Part shown: positions 58,354-64,000 of the stretch, one piece after another
Numbering within the stretch: position 1 is the first letter of the stretch
Layout: every line of letters begins with the position of its first letter
Source: a virus
IMG/VR virus record: IMGVR_UViG_3300030380_006185
Span: 1-64,000 of that record
Reading direction: 5' to 3' (one strand)
Length of the DNA stretch: 64,000 bases
The notes under the pieces: model-generated
Told to the model about the DNA's origin: nothing
What the model saw: only the letters and a program-made list of their open reading frames with translations
The model's database searches: none
Program-made: the position numbers and the translations under genes

Positions 58354-58635
58354 TTACTTAGTTTTAGTTATCCACTTATTATTTACATACTTACCAATTA
58401 CCAAACTACCATCAGCCATTAATCTAACTGTAAGTGTGTACACTCTTTTCTTACCTGTATATTTACTTACATCATTATACCACACCTTAAATGTATCACA
58501 GTTCCAATTGTTCCATACTTGAGCAATATCAAGATTTGGGTATCTAGACAGAACAAACTTTTTGACATCTACATTATTAACCATTACTTTTTCCCTTAAC
58601 ACCATTACATTTTCCATAAATCTCATTTTAATCAT
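58354..58635 (-). CDS. Hypothetical protein, 93 aa
   Basis: Basic protein with 'FVLSRYPNLDIAQVWNNWNCDTFKVWYNDVSKYTGKKRVYTLTVRLMADGSL'. Compact alpha then beta (three strands) arrangement. The start overlaps the upstream stop by 4 nt (ATGA-like). Unrecognised; looks like a small DNA- or protein-binding domain of an early gene. Confidence 0.5.
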   Translation of the reverse strand: MIKMRFMENVMVLREKVMVNNVDVKKFVLSRYPNLDIAQVWNNWNCDTFKVWYNDVSKYTGKKRVYTLTVRLMADGSLVIGKYVNNKWITKTK

Positions 58636-58883
58636 ACCACAATATACGAACCAGCACTCGCTAACCCTCTACCCTTGATATCTTGGCTGAGCATCTGGTT
58701 ACGTAGATCGTAATTTGGATCGTATCCGCACGCTTTGAGTACCATGTACAATGTTTTCCAACGTGTTTCTAGGTGGCGATAATGCTTGCTATCTGTACCA
58801 TATAACTCTTTCCACTCATCTTGTGCTACCCATGATTGCGCCTCTAATTTTTGCATGATTGCTATTGTACCTCTCTTTGTCAT
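58632..58883 (-). CDS. Hypothetical protein, 83 aa
   Basis: Start set at ATG 58883, which follows AAAAAACAAAAGTAT. A GTG seven codons earlier lacks such a sequence. 'MTKRGTIAIMQKLEAQSWVAQDEWKELYG' suggests a helix-turn-helix-like fold, followed by 'RWKTLYMVLKACGYDPNYDLRNQM'. Could be a DNA-binding early protein; unproven. Confidence 0.5.
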   Translation of the reverse strand: MTKRGTIAIMQKLEAQSWVAQDEWKELYGTDSKHYRHLETRWKTLYMVLKACGYDPNYDLRNQMLSQDIKGRGLASAGSYIVV

Positions 58884-59092
58884 ATACTTTTGTTTTTTGG
58901 TCACCTAAAGCCCTACACATGGGTTGGTGTAGAGCCGTTGGCGATTGTATAATTAAAAAAGATATGGGTTTTATTTTGATGGCTAAAACCCTTAAACCAA
59001 ATATCTATACTCACCTCGCTGCTCCCCTCTATTTTAAGCAACCCAACCATTTCTTGGTCATTCCTCTCGCCGAGGTGAGTAATACCAATTTC
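58884..59092. other. Intergenic region with long inverted repeat; possible structured RNA
   Basis: An 11-bp perfect inverted repeat tactcacctcg (59009-59019) / cgaggtgagta (59071-59081) encloses smaller pairings (accaa/ttggt-type). A second hairpin ctacac/gtgtag lies at about 58914-58933. On the plus strand, tataattaaaaaagatatg (58948-58966) copies the 3' half of the early leader cassette and precedes an open frame. A minus-strand leader RNA for the 83-aa gene or a plus-strand element are both possible. Confidence 0.45.
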
Positions 59093-59296
59093 TTATTTAA
59101 ACCTACCGTACTGTTTTTTCATACCAAGTACTTCTTGTATCTCATCACTACTAATACCACCCTCACTTATAGGTGCATCCAATAGTATCTTCATCATTTG
59201 CATTACGATTGTATACTCACCAGTTTTATTAGCATCATCCAACAATCCTAGTTTCATCTCTTTACTCAATCCCAACAACATTTCTTTTTCAAACAT
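59093..59296 (-). CDS. Hypothetical early protein, 67 aa
   Basis: MFEKEMLLGLSKEMKLGLLD, all-helical, ends GMKKQYGRFK. Early cassette directly before its ATG. Unrecognised. Confidence 0.5.
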   Translation of the reverse strand: MFEKEMLLGLSKEMKLGLLDDANKTGEYTIVMQMMKILLDAPISEGGISSDEIQEVLGMKKQYGRFK

Positions 59297-59301
59297 ATTT
59301 C

Positions 59302-59329
59302 TTTTTTTAATTATACTACAATATACGAA
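59302..59329 (-). promoter_or_regulatory. Early promoter/leader cassette 1
   Basis: Minus strand TTCGTATATTGTAGTATAAT then TAAAAAAAGAAAT before ATG 59296. One of twelve near-identical copies. Confidence 0.7.
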
Positions 59330-59352
59330 CTATCTATCTAAACTGGTATTCA

Positions 59353-59649
59353 TTAAATAGGTAAATCATACTCATCAAACCTACCCTCCTCTCTACCAAA
59401 CCCAAAATTACCTTTCTCCTCAACCTCAACATCTTCTTCATAGTCATCATCAAGTACATCAGTACCAACAATAATTTCTTCACCTGTAATAGGGTCTATT
59501 CCTCTTCTTTCAAGTTCTTTCGTTACTAACCAAAATAATTTCTCAAGTGTTGTTCCTCTTTCAGTACCCAACTCACAACTAATTTCTAAATTCAAATGAT
59601 CTAACTCATTTAACAAATCGTCATCACTATAACCACTAAAATCTTTCAT
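59353..59649 (-). CDS. Acidic early protein, 98 aa
   Basis: 'MKDFSGYSDDDLLNELDHLN' then 'LFWLVTKELERRGIDPITGEEI' and an acidic tail (DVLDDDYEEDVEVEEKG). No motif. Early cassette upstream. Confidence 0.5.
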   Translation of the reverse strand: MKDFSGYSDDDLLNELDHLNLEISCELGTERGTTLEKLFWLVTKELERRGIDPITGEEIIVGTDVLDDDYEEDVEVEEKGNFGFGREEGRFDEYDLPI

Positions 59650-59657
59650 ATTTACCC

Positions 59658-59683
59658 TTTAAAATTATACTACAATATACAAA
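59658..59683 (-). promoter_or_regulatory. Early promoter/leader cassette 2
   Basis: Minus strand TTTGTATATTGTAGTATAAT then TTTAAAGGGTAAAT before ATG 59649. Confidence 0.7.
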
Positions 59684-59710
59684 CTACCTATTTAAACTGG
59701 TATTCCCTAT

Positions 59711-59935
59711 TTATCTATGAAACTTTTTAAACCGAAGTTCTGTTTTATTAATAGTACTGTCTTCTATTTTCTTATCTATAGCTCTGACAGTTCGTCCTAT
59801 TTGTATTATTTCATCCCACTGATCCTCTTGGACTTTAAAAATAATGTTGTGGTATTTTTTTTGTTCTTGTCTTATATAAACTAACAGATGGCAATTCACT
59901 ATGAATGACATAAAAACTATTGTTATTGTTATCAT
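59711..59935 (-). CDS. Membrane-anchored early protein, 74 aa
   Basis: N-terminal hydrophobic segment (ITIVFMSFIVNCHLLVYI) followed by a helix-rich tail. No cassette of its own; it starts 19 nt past the 55-aa gene and is probably read from that gene's promoter. Unrecognised. Confidence 0.5.
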   Translation of the reverse strand: MITITIVFMSFIVNCHLLVYIRQEQKKYHNIIFKVQEDQWDEIIQIGRTVRAIDKKIEDSTINKTELRFKKFHR

Positions 59936-59953
59936 CTTTTTTCTTTTTTTTAT

Positions 59954-60121
59954 TTATACTTTATTTATTAAATCACTTACTTCTTTTCTAAATCCTTCAT
60001 CCTCCAAATACTTCTTACCATTTGTATACCACCATTCCTGAGATACATAACCAATAATATCATCTACAAATACTAAATTGTAGGACTTATAATAATAACC
60101 TCTTAACATTGTTTCTAACAT
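59954..60121 (-). CDS. Small early protein, 55 aa
   Basis: MLETMLRGYYYKSYNLVFVD then DIIGYVSQEWWYTNGKKYLE. The early cassette lies immediately upstream, which supports its being a true gene. Unrecognised. Confidence 0.6.
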   Translation of the reverse strand: MLETMLRGYYYKSYNLVFVDDIIGYVSQEWWYTNGKKYLEDEGFRKEVSDLINKV

Positions 60122-60127
60122 ACTATC

Positions 60128-60154
60128 TTTTTTTAATTATACTACAATATACAA
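60128..60154 (-). promoter_or_regulatory. Early promoter/leader cassette 3
   Basis: Minus strand TTTGTATATTGTAGTATAAT then TAAAAAAAGAT before ATG 60121. Confidence 0.7.
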
Positions 60155-60166
60155 ACTTAGTATTAA

Positions 60167-60221
60167 TAAGGTTAGTCCTTTTACAAACAAAAAACCATTT
60201 TTCATTATTGAACTAACCTTA
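60167..60221 (-). terminator. Hairpin after AT-hook gene
   Basis: 10-bp perfect inverted repeat taaggttagt/actaacctta with a 35-nt loop, just past the stop of the AT-hook gene and before the next cassette. The loop is long and no U-tract follows, so terminator function is uncertain. Confidence 0.4.
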
Positions 60222-60235
60222 CTATCTAACTTAAT

Positions 60236-60565
60236 TTATTTATTTACAACTTCATTACTATCTTCAACCTTTACTTTTTTAGGTCGTCCTAATTTTAAAG
60301 TTCCATTTTTTCTTTTTTCTTCTAATTCCTTTAACCTAATTTGTCTTACACTTAAAGGATTCACTTTTCTACCTCTTAACTCAATTCCATTTTCTCTATT
60401 AAACTTTTTTCTTTCAAGTTCCTTTTGTCTAACACTATTTTCATTAACAGGTCGTCCTCTTTTCAACTCACCATTTTTTCTTTTTTCTTCCAATTCTCTC
60501 AACCTAATTTGTCTTTTACTATTCACATTAACAGGTCGTCCTAATTTTACACTTACTTTTTTCAT
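60236..60565 (-). CDS. AT-hook repeat protein, 109 aa
   Basis: Four AT-hook-like motifs (LGRPVN, KRGRPVNENS, LRGRKVNPLS, LGRPKK) separated by near-identical basic helices (IRLRELEEKRKNGELK; IRLKELEEKRKNGTLK), about 30-35 aa per unit. Net charge strongly positive. AT-hooks bind AT-rich minor grooves. As an early gene it may bind the phage genome, host nucleoid or early promoters. Early cassette upstream. Confidence 0.75.
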   Translation of the reverse strand: MKKVSVKLGRPVNVNSKRQIRLRELEEKRKNGELKRGRPVNENSVRQKELERKKFNRENGIELRGRKVNPLSVRQIRLKELEEKRKNGTLKLGRPKKVKVEDSNEVVNK

Positions 60566-60582
60566 AACTTTTTTTTATTTAT

Positions 60583-60607
60583 TTTTAATTATACTATAAT
60601 ATACAAA
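60583..60607 (-). promoter_or_regulatory. Early promoter/leader cassette 4
   Basis: Minus strand TTTGTATATTATAGTATAAT then TAAAAATAAATAAAAAAA before ATG 60565. Confidence 0.7.
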
Positions 60608-60638
60608 TTATTTATTAATTTTAAAATTCCATAATGAT

Positions 60639-60824
60639 TTAAAAATCATCATGTTTCCCACTCCATTTACCAACGTATTTATCATTTTTATCATACACTT
60701 CCAATGTATAAATTTTATCTCCCCAAACATGCATTGGAGGACGTGCACTAACGATTATCCCATAAAAACCTTCCTCAGCTGGGAATCTTAATCCCGCGTC
60801 CTTCTCTAATTTAATTTTATTCAT
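60639..60824 (-). CDS. Hypothetical early protein, 61 aa
   Basis: MNKIKLEKDAGLRFPAEEGF then YGIIVSARPPMHVWGDKIYT. Beta-rich, possibly a small OB/SH3-like fold. Unrecognised. Confidence 0.5.
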   Translation of the reverse strand: MNKIKLEKDAGLRFPAEEGFYGIIVSARPPMHVWGDKIYTLEVYDKNDKYVGKWSGKHDDF

Positions 60825-60831
60825 TTTATCA

Positions 60832-60857
60832 TTTTTTAATTATACTATAATATACGA
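60832..60857 (-). promoter_or_regulatory. Early promoter/leader cassette 5
   Basis: Minus strand TTCGTATATTATAGTATAAT then TAAAAAATGATAAA before ATG 60824. Confidence 0.7.
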
Positions 60858-60862
60858 ATTAT

Positions 60863-61045
60863 TTATTTATTTGCTTCGTCCTGCATTATAACATAATCTA
60901 AAGTTTTATTTATTTGCCCTATATAGTGAAATATATCATCAATTAAATGTATTCCGTGATGATGATCCTCTACCAATTCGTTTAATTTAACTTTAAATTC
61001 TTTTAACTCTTTAATATCGTCCGTAACAAACCTTAATTTATTCAT
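60863..61045 (-). CDS. Hypothetical early protein, 60 aa
   Basis: Helical protein with a His-rich turn 'LVEDHHHGIHLIDDIFHYIG'. The His cluster could bind metal. Unrecognised. Confidence 0.5.
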   Translation of the reverse strand: MNKLRFVTDDIKELKEFKVKLNELVEDHHHGIHLIDDIFHYIGQINKTLDYVIMQDEANK

Positions 61046-61051
61046 ATGTTT

Positions 61052-61079
61052 TTTTTTTAATTATACTATAATATACAAA
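61052..61079 (-). promoter_or_regulatory. Early promoter/leader cassette 6
   Basis: Minus strand TTTGTATATTATAGTATAAT then TAAAAAAAAAACAT before ATG 61045. Confidence 0.7.
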
Positions 61080-61102
61080 ATAAATATTAATTAAAACATT
61101 CC

Positions 61103-61564
61103 TTACCCACAAAAAGCTCTTTTATCTTTATTTAACATTTCTTTTACCTCTTCATTACTTATTTCTCTAACCAACTCACCACTTTTCCAATCAAACCCCC
61201 ATATTCTCTTACTACTACATCCTGCATTAGTGAATACACAAGGAACTGCCATTACTTTAATACTTTTATTTTCTTTATCCACTACCAATTTATAATATCC
61301 ATAATCACCTCCATCACCATTATCTTCAATTTCAAACCCATCACAATCACTAAACCACTCATCAAAATATATATCATCAAAATCACCCTCATCCTCACTA
61401 TACACTCTATATTCTAAATCATCCTCACCCTTAATATCCAAATAATCTTCTTCACCATAATCATAACCACCACTTCCTAATAATGGTTCTCCATAATATA
61501 TTACCCTTAATTTTTTTAATCTTTCAACAATACCCAATTTTAAATATTCTTTTTTAAATTTCAT
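61103..61564 (-). CDS. Acidic early protein, 153 aa
   Basis: Very acidic middle ('YDYGEEDYLDIKGEDDLEYRVYSEDEGDFDDIYFDEWFSDCDGFEIEDNGDGGDYGYY'), beta-rich with a C-terminal helix. Such D/E- and Y-rich small phage proteins are often DNA mimics; this is speculation. No family recognised. Confidence 0.5.
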   Translation of the reverse strand: MKFKKEYLKLGIVERLKKLRVIYYGEPLLGSGGYDYGEEDYLDIKGEDDLEYRVYSEDEGDFDDIYFDEWFSDCDGFEIEDNGDGGDYGYYKLVVDKENKSIKVMAVPCVFTNAGCSSKRIWGFDWKSGELVREISNEEVKEMLNKDKRAFCG

Positions 61565-61569
61565 ATCTC

Positions 61570-61595
61570 TTTTTAATTATAATATAATATACAAA
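61570..61595 (-). promoter_or_regulatory. Early promoter/leader cassette 7
   Basis: Minus strand TTTGTATATTATATTATAAT then TAAAAAGAGAT before ATG 61564. Confidence 0.7.
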
Positions 61596-61611
61596 TTACT
61601 TATTAATTATC

Positions 61612-61797
61612 TTATTCCTCAAAACAACTTCTATCAACAAAAACACTATAATCATCACCAATACTACCACATAAATCAATTAAAAAACTTCTTAATTTAA
61701 CATCACTTTTTAAAATTAACCTTTCTTCTAGTTCACCACTATTATATAATTCTAACAAGTCATTATAAATTTTATTTACCTTTTCTTTATCTAACAT
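61612..61797 (-). CDS. Hypothetical early protein, 61 aa
   Basis: MLDKEKVNKIYNDLLELYNS, acidic helical, ends SVFVDRSCFEE. Unrecognised. Its cassette abuts the upstream terminator. Confidence 0.5.
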   Translation of the reverse strand: MLDKEKVNKIYNDLLELYNSGELEERLILKSDVKLRSFLIDLCGSIGDDYSVFVDRSCFEE

Positions 61798-61803
61798 ATT
61801 ACC

Positions 61804-61829
61804 TTTTTAATTATACTATAATATACAAA
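61804..61829 (-). promoter_or_regulatory. Early promoter/leader cassette 8
   Basis: Minus strand TTTGTATATTATAGTATAAT then TAAAAAGGTAAT before ATG 61797. Overlaps the T-run of the preceding terminator. Confidence 0.7.
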
Positions 61830-61850
61830 AAACCCCCTATATAAGGGGGT
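61827..61850 (-). terminator. Rho-independent terminator
   Basis: Minus strand ACCCCCT-TATAT-AGGGGGT (7-bp stem) followed by TTTTT, after the stop of the 194-aa gene at 61877. Confidence 0.88.
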
Positions 61851-61876
61851 CCTGTACAATATTTATTTTATTTTAT

Positions 61877-62461
61877 TTAAACAACTCTTTTTAAATCTTC
61901 AATTTCACCAGTTAATACCCACTTCCTAGTTACACTACAATATTTACCTACTTTTCTAAATCCTCCATCTTCCTCATTTAATACTCTATTCATATTAACT
62001 CCTTTCCATTTAATTTTAATAATTAAAGTAGTTTCCTTTTCTAACATTTCATTTTTATAATCAAACCAATTCTTACCCCAATTTTCTTCATATTTTAAAA
62101 AGAAATTCCTATACCAATACCAACTATAATCACTTAATTTACAAATTTCAACTTCATATTTACCAAAATCCTTACTATTTAAATAATCTTTTACTTTATT
62201 AAATTTTTCATTATCACTAATTAATCTATTTTTATCACTTAAACTATTATATACATCATCATTATAATTACTAATCCATCCTTTTAACCTTCTACACTCA
62301 CCTCCTTTAACACTATATAAATCATTATAACTAACATAAAAACTTAAATTTAAATCTTTAAATATTTTATTTAATAATTCATTTTTAAAATCATTACTTT
62401 CTTTTAATAAACCTTTCCTAATACTTTTTAACTCTTTTACTTTACTACTTTCCTTAAACAT
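61877..62461 (-). CDS. Hypothetical early protein, 194 aa
   Basis: Helix-rich, aromatic ('YSWYWYRNFFLKYEENWGKNWFDYKNEML'). No recognisable motif. Early cassette upstream and a strong terminator downstream make it a monocistronic unit. Confidence 0.5.
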   Translation of the reverse strand: MFKESSKVKELKSIRKGLLKESNDFKNELLNKIFKDLNLSFYVSYNDLYSVKGGECRRLKGWISNYNDDVYNSLSDKNRLISDNEKFNKVKDYLNSKDFGKYEVEICKLSDYSWYWYRNFFLKYEENWGKNWFDYKNEMLEKETTLIIKIKWKGVNMNRVLNEEDGGFRKVGKYCSVTRKWVLTGEIEDLKRVV

Positions 62462-62469
62462 ATTTTATC

Positions 62470-62495
62470 TTTTTAATTATACTACAATATACAAA
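62470..62495 (-). promoter_or_regulatory. Early promoter/leader cassette 9
   Basis: Minus strand TTTGTATATTGTAGTATAAT then TAAAAAGATAAAAT before ATG 62461. Confidence 0.7.
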
Positions 62496-62510
62496 TTTTT
62501 ATTAAATAAC

Positions 62511-62533
62511 AGAAGTCCTTTAACAGGACTTCC
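62511..62533 (-). terminator. Probable terminator hairpin
   Basis: 8-bp perfect stem gaagtcct/aggacttc with loop ttaac, 22 nt past the stop of the 137-aa gene. Only a weak T-rich stretch (TGTTATTTAAT) follows. Confidence 0.5.
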
Positions 62534-62554
62534 ATTACTATATATAATTAAAAA

Positions 62555-62968
62555 TTAACTCTTAAATTCTTTACTTACAAAATCCTTAACCATATTATTA
62601 ATTAATTCTTTAATATCAATTCCTTTATCAATACCATTTAATATTAATTCTTTTTCAATATTTCTTTTACAATTATAATCAACACTTCCTACAATATTAA
62701 ACAAATTTTTATTTTCCTTATAACCATATCTTCCTACACTATTATAAGTAATTCTAATATTAAATTCATCATTAACCTTATTAACAAAATCATTTAATTC
62801 ATTTTCTAATTTTTCCTTTTTTAATTCTACTTCTCTTAATTCCTCTAATAAACTAAAATCAACATTTTCATTAACAATTTTTAAACATTTATCATTAACT
62901 TCCTCTACAACTTTACTATAAACTTCATTACTAACAACATCTAACTCAATTCTACTTAATTTACCCAT
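62555..62968 (-). CDS. Coiled-coil early protein, 137 aa
   Basis: Helical start 'LDVVSNEVYSKVVEEVNDKC', coiled coil 'LEELREVELKKEKLENELNDF', and a short beta region 'NIRITYNSVGRYGYKENKNLFN'. Ends in a helix. Unrecognised. Confidence 0.5.
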   Translation of the reverse strand: MGKLSRIELDVVSNEVYSKVVEEVNDKCLKIVNENVDFSLLEELREVELKKEKLENELNDFVNKVNDEFNIRITYNSVGRYGYKENKNLFNIVGSVDYNCKRNIEKELILNGIDKGIDIKELINNMVKDFVSKEFKS

Positions 62969-63007
62969 AATTTACCTTTTTTAACTTTTAATTTTTAATA
63001 ATTTAAC

Positions 63008-63033
63008 TTTTTAAATATAATATAATATATAAA
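63008..63033 (-). promoter_or_regulatory. Early promoter/leader cassette 10 (diverged)
   Basis: Minus strand TTTATATATTATATTATATT. It is further (about 40 nt) from ATG 62968 than the other copies and lacks the usual TTTG/TTCG. Confidence 0.5.
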
Positions 63034-63057
63034 ATTTCTATTAAAATAAATATTCCT

Positions 63058-63411
63058 TTATTTTATCTCTTCAACAAATTCTTTAAAACCTTCCCAATAA
63101 AAATTACTATATTCCATTCCTATAGTACTATAATATAAATCATCTTCACTAGTATTCATATCTAATACTTCTTCCATACTAATTTTATTTTTTCCTTTAA
63201 TACACATTAATTCAGGTTCAATCATTTCACCATCTTCATCAGATTTAAATTCATTCATAATATGATCATTCATTACTTCATAAACATCTCCTTTATAAAA
63301 TACATCACTAAAACAATCTTTCCATTCATCACCTACAAACATTTCTTCATCAATTCTGTAATCAACAATTCCTGTACATACATCTTCAATAACTCTAAAT
63401 TTTCTTCCCAT
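63058..63411 (-). CDS. Hypothetical early protein, 117 aa
   Basis: Acidic, beta then alpha: 'KFRVIEDVCTGIVDYRIDEEMFVGDEW' and 'FYKGDVYEVMNDHIMNEFKSDEDGEMIEPELMCIKG', resembling a small SH3-like phage fold. No family recognised. Confidence 0.5.
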   Translation of the reverse strand: MGRKFRVIEDVCTGIVDYRIDEEMFVGDEWKDCFSDVFYKGDVYEVMNDHIMNEFKSDEDGEMIEPELMCIKGKNKISMEEVLDMNTSEDDLYYSTIGMEYSNFYWEGFKEFVEEIK

Positions 63412-63422
63412 TTTATTTTATC

Positions 63423-63448
63423 TTTTTAATTATAATACAATATACAAA
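63423..63448 (-). promoter_or_regulatory. Early promoter/leader cassette 11
   Basis: Minus strand TTTGTATATTGTATTATAAT then TAAAAAGATAAAATAAA before ATG 63411. Confidence 0.7.
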
Positions 63449-63464
63449 TTTCTAGTAAATTAAA

Positions 63465-63650
63465 CTATTCCTTTAATTTTTTAACCAATTTATTAAACAT
63501 TAATTCCAATTCTTTACTTTCATCCCTATTTAATATTACATTTTCAAATAAGTTAATAGGATTTATTTCTACCACTGTGTTGTTTTCTAGTATAACATCT
63601 GTAGTGTAAATATCTCTATTGTCAGTACCTTTTATTTCAACTCTTTTCAT
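63465..63650 (-). CDS. Hypothetical early protein, 61 aa
   Basis: MKRVEIKGTDNRDIYTTDVI, two-strand beta start then a helix 'ELELMFNKLVKKLKE'. Unrecognised. Confidence 0.5.
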   Translation of the reverse strand: MKRVEIKGTDNRDIYTTDVILENNTVVEINPINLFENVILNRDESKELELMFNKLVKKLKE

Positions 63651-63655
63651 AATAT

Positions 63656-63681
63656 CTTTTTAATATACTATAATATACGAA
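63656..63681 (-). promoter_or_regulatory. Early promoter/leader cassette 12
   Basis: Minus strand TTCGTATATTATAGTATATT then AAAAAGATATT before ATG 63650. Confidence 0.65.
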
Positions 63682-63689
63682 TAATCTTT

Positions 63690-63791
63690 TTATAATAAAC
63701 TTCCTGGGTAATATAGGTTTGTTTGGTTGGGTACAAACCTGAAAACCATCCCGTTACCTCTTGCATTACTCAGTAACCCGCTAGCAAACAT
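63690..63791 (-). CDS. Possible small gene, 33 aa, GC-richer than neighbours
   Basis: MFASGLLSNARGNGMVFRFV then PNQTNLYYPGSLL. Open frame on the minus strand just before the next cassette, without a cassette of its own. Codon use and GC are unlike the surrounding AT-rich genes. It may be a remnant or chance. Confidence 0.25.
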   Translation of the reverse strand: MFASGLLSNARGNGMVFRFVPNQTNLYYPGSLL

Positions 63792-63825
63792 TGTAATCCC
63801 CGTTCTAGTAGGGTAATAAACTATT

Positions 63826-63984
63826 TTAATTCATCCATGAACATCTATCTTCCTGATTTAAATATTCAATAGGTACATAACCATACGTGGCAACCTCTTG
63901 TTTCAGTATCGATATAGATTCTTTAATGTTGTAAGTTAAACCTAGTGATTTAATATAATCTTTTAAAATATCATTTTCTTTCAT
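63826..63984 (-). CDS. Small early protein, 52 aa
   Basis: MKENDILKDYIKSLGLTYNI, then KESISILKQEVATYGYVPIE and YLNQEDRCSWMN. ATG is preceded by TTTAAAAAAAGGTT, and a cassette could lie just outside the window. Unrecognised. Confidence 0.5.
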   Translation of the reverse strand: MKENDILKDYIKSLGLTYNIKESISILKQEVATYGYVPIEYLNQEDRCSWMN

Positions 63985-64000
63985 AACCTTTTTTTAAATA

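Noticed and set aside
58859-59185. 108-aa plus-strand frame
   Set aside because: Most of it lies antisense to two minus-strand genes and the leader region. Only a partial cassette precedes an internal ATG, so it is kept as an observation and not as a gene.
59302-63681. CRISPR-like array of the regularly recurring early cassettes
   Set aside because: Copies are separated by whole genes, with variable spacing, and each lies just before a start codon, so they are promoter/leader elements.

Overview
The window looks like one contiguous piece of a lytic T4-superfamily (far-T4) tailed-phage genome from a host of the phylum Bacteroidota. T4-type modules recognised from protein sequence are the large terminase (gp17), portal (gp20), prohead protease (gp21), acidic core/scaffold (gp22-like), major capsid protein (gp23), baseplate wedge proteins gp6 and gp25, a gp5-like hub, a DnaG-type primase and a gp55-like late sigma factor. 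The host assignment is an inference from four things. Start codons follow A-rich stretches and not Shine-Dalgarno sequences. There is a short histone-H1/Hc1-like gene. A baseplate protein carries a CarboxypepD_reg-like domain. A flavobacterial-type signal peptide ending in TFSQ is present. No tRNA, rRNA, CRISPR array or insertion sequence was seen. Almost every gene is on the minus strand, so transcription runs from high to low coordinates.

Layout in transcription order. (1) 64.0-57.9 kb: small, AT-rich, mostly unrecognisable genes, most of them preceded by the same promoter/leader cassette; this is probably the early region. It ends in a chain of tiny genes and a GC-rich island with four 11-bp iterons. 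(2) 57.7-52.2 kb: membrane, LamG-like, GIY-YIG and HD-hydrolase genes, then the late sigma factor. (3) 52.2-36.1 kb: baseplate and tail genes (hub, gp25, gp6 and very large structural proteins). (4) 36.1-33.1 kb: GIY-YIG nuclease, primase, RecB-like exonuclease and a P-loop kinase. (5) 33.1-19.7 kb: an unusual block of enzyme-like and DNA-binding-like proteins. Examples are a nucleotidyltransferase fused to a twin-HEXXH protein, a nucleotidase, a histone-like protein, an AT-hook protein, very acidic proteins, a PD-(D/E)XK-like protein and an FAD oxidoreductase. (6) 19.7-4.3 kb: a spanin-like lysis pair, terminase, portal, prohead core, protease, scaffold, capsid, PhoH and neck/head-fibre genes. 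(7) 4.3 kb to the left edge: one giant Ala-rich repeat protein, incomplete at the window edge, ending in a 15-bp tandem repeat.

Two regulatory layers are visible. Early genes carry a cassette with core GTATATTRTADTATAATT just before the start codon. Many late operons carry ATATTTATAA 10-35 nt before the start codon. This is a relative of the T4 late box TATAAATA and fits the gp55-like sigma. Strong hairpin-plus-U-tract terminators follow the capsid gene, the gene ending at 22820 and the gene ending at 61877.

The most interesting pattern is a recurrent amphipathic N-terminal helix with the motif (L/I)-(I/L)-(K/R)-E on many unrelated proteins of block 5, and also on the scaffold and core proteins. 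It resembles the T4 capsid-targeting sequence, and it contains the (L/I)xE site that the T4 prohead protease cuts. I infer that this phage may load its capsid with an array of enzymes and DNA-binding proteins for delivery into the host. That needs experimental testing.
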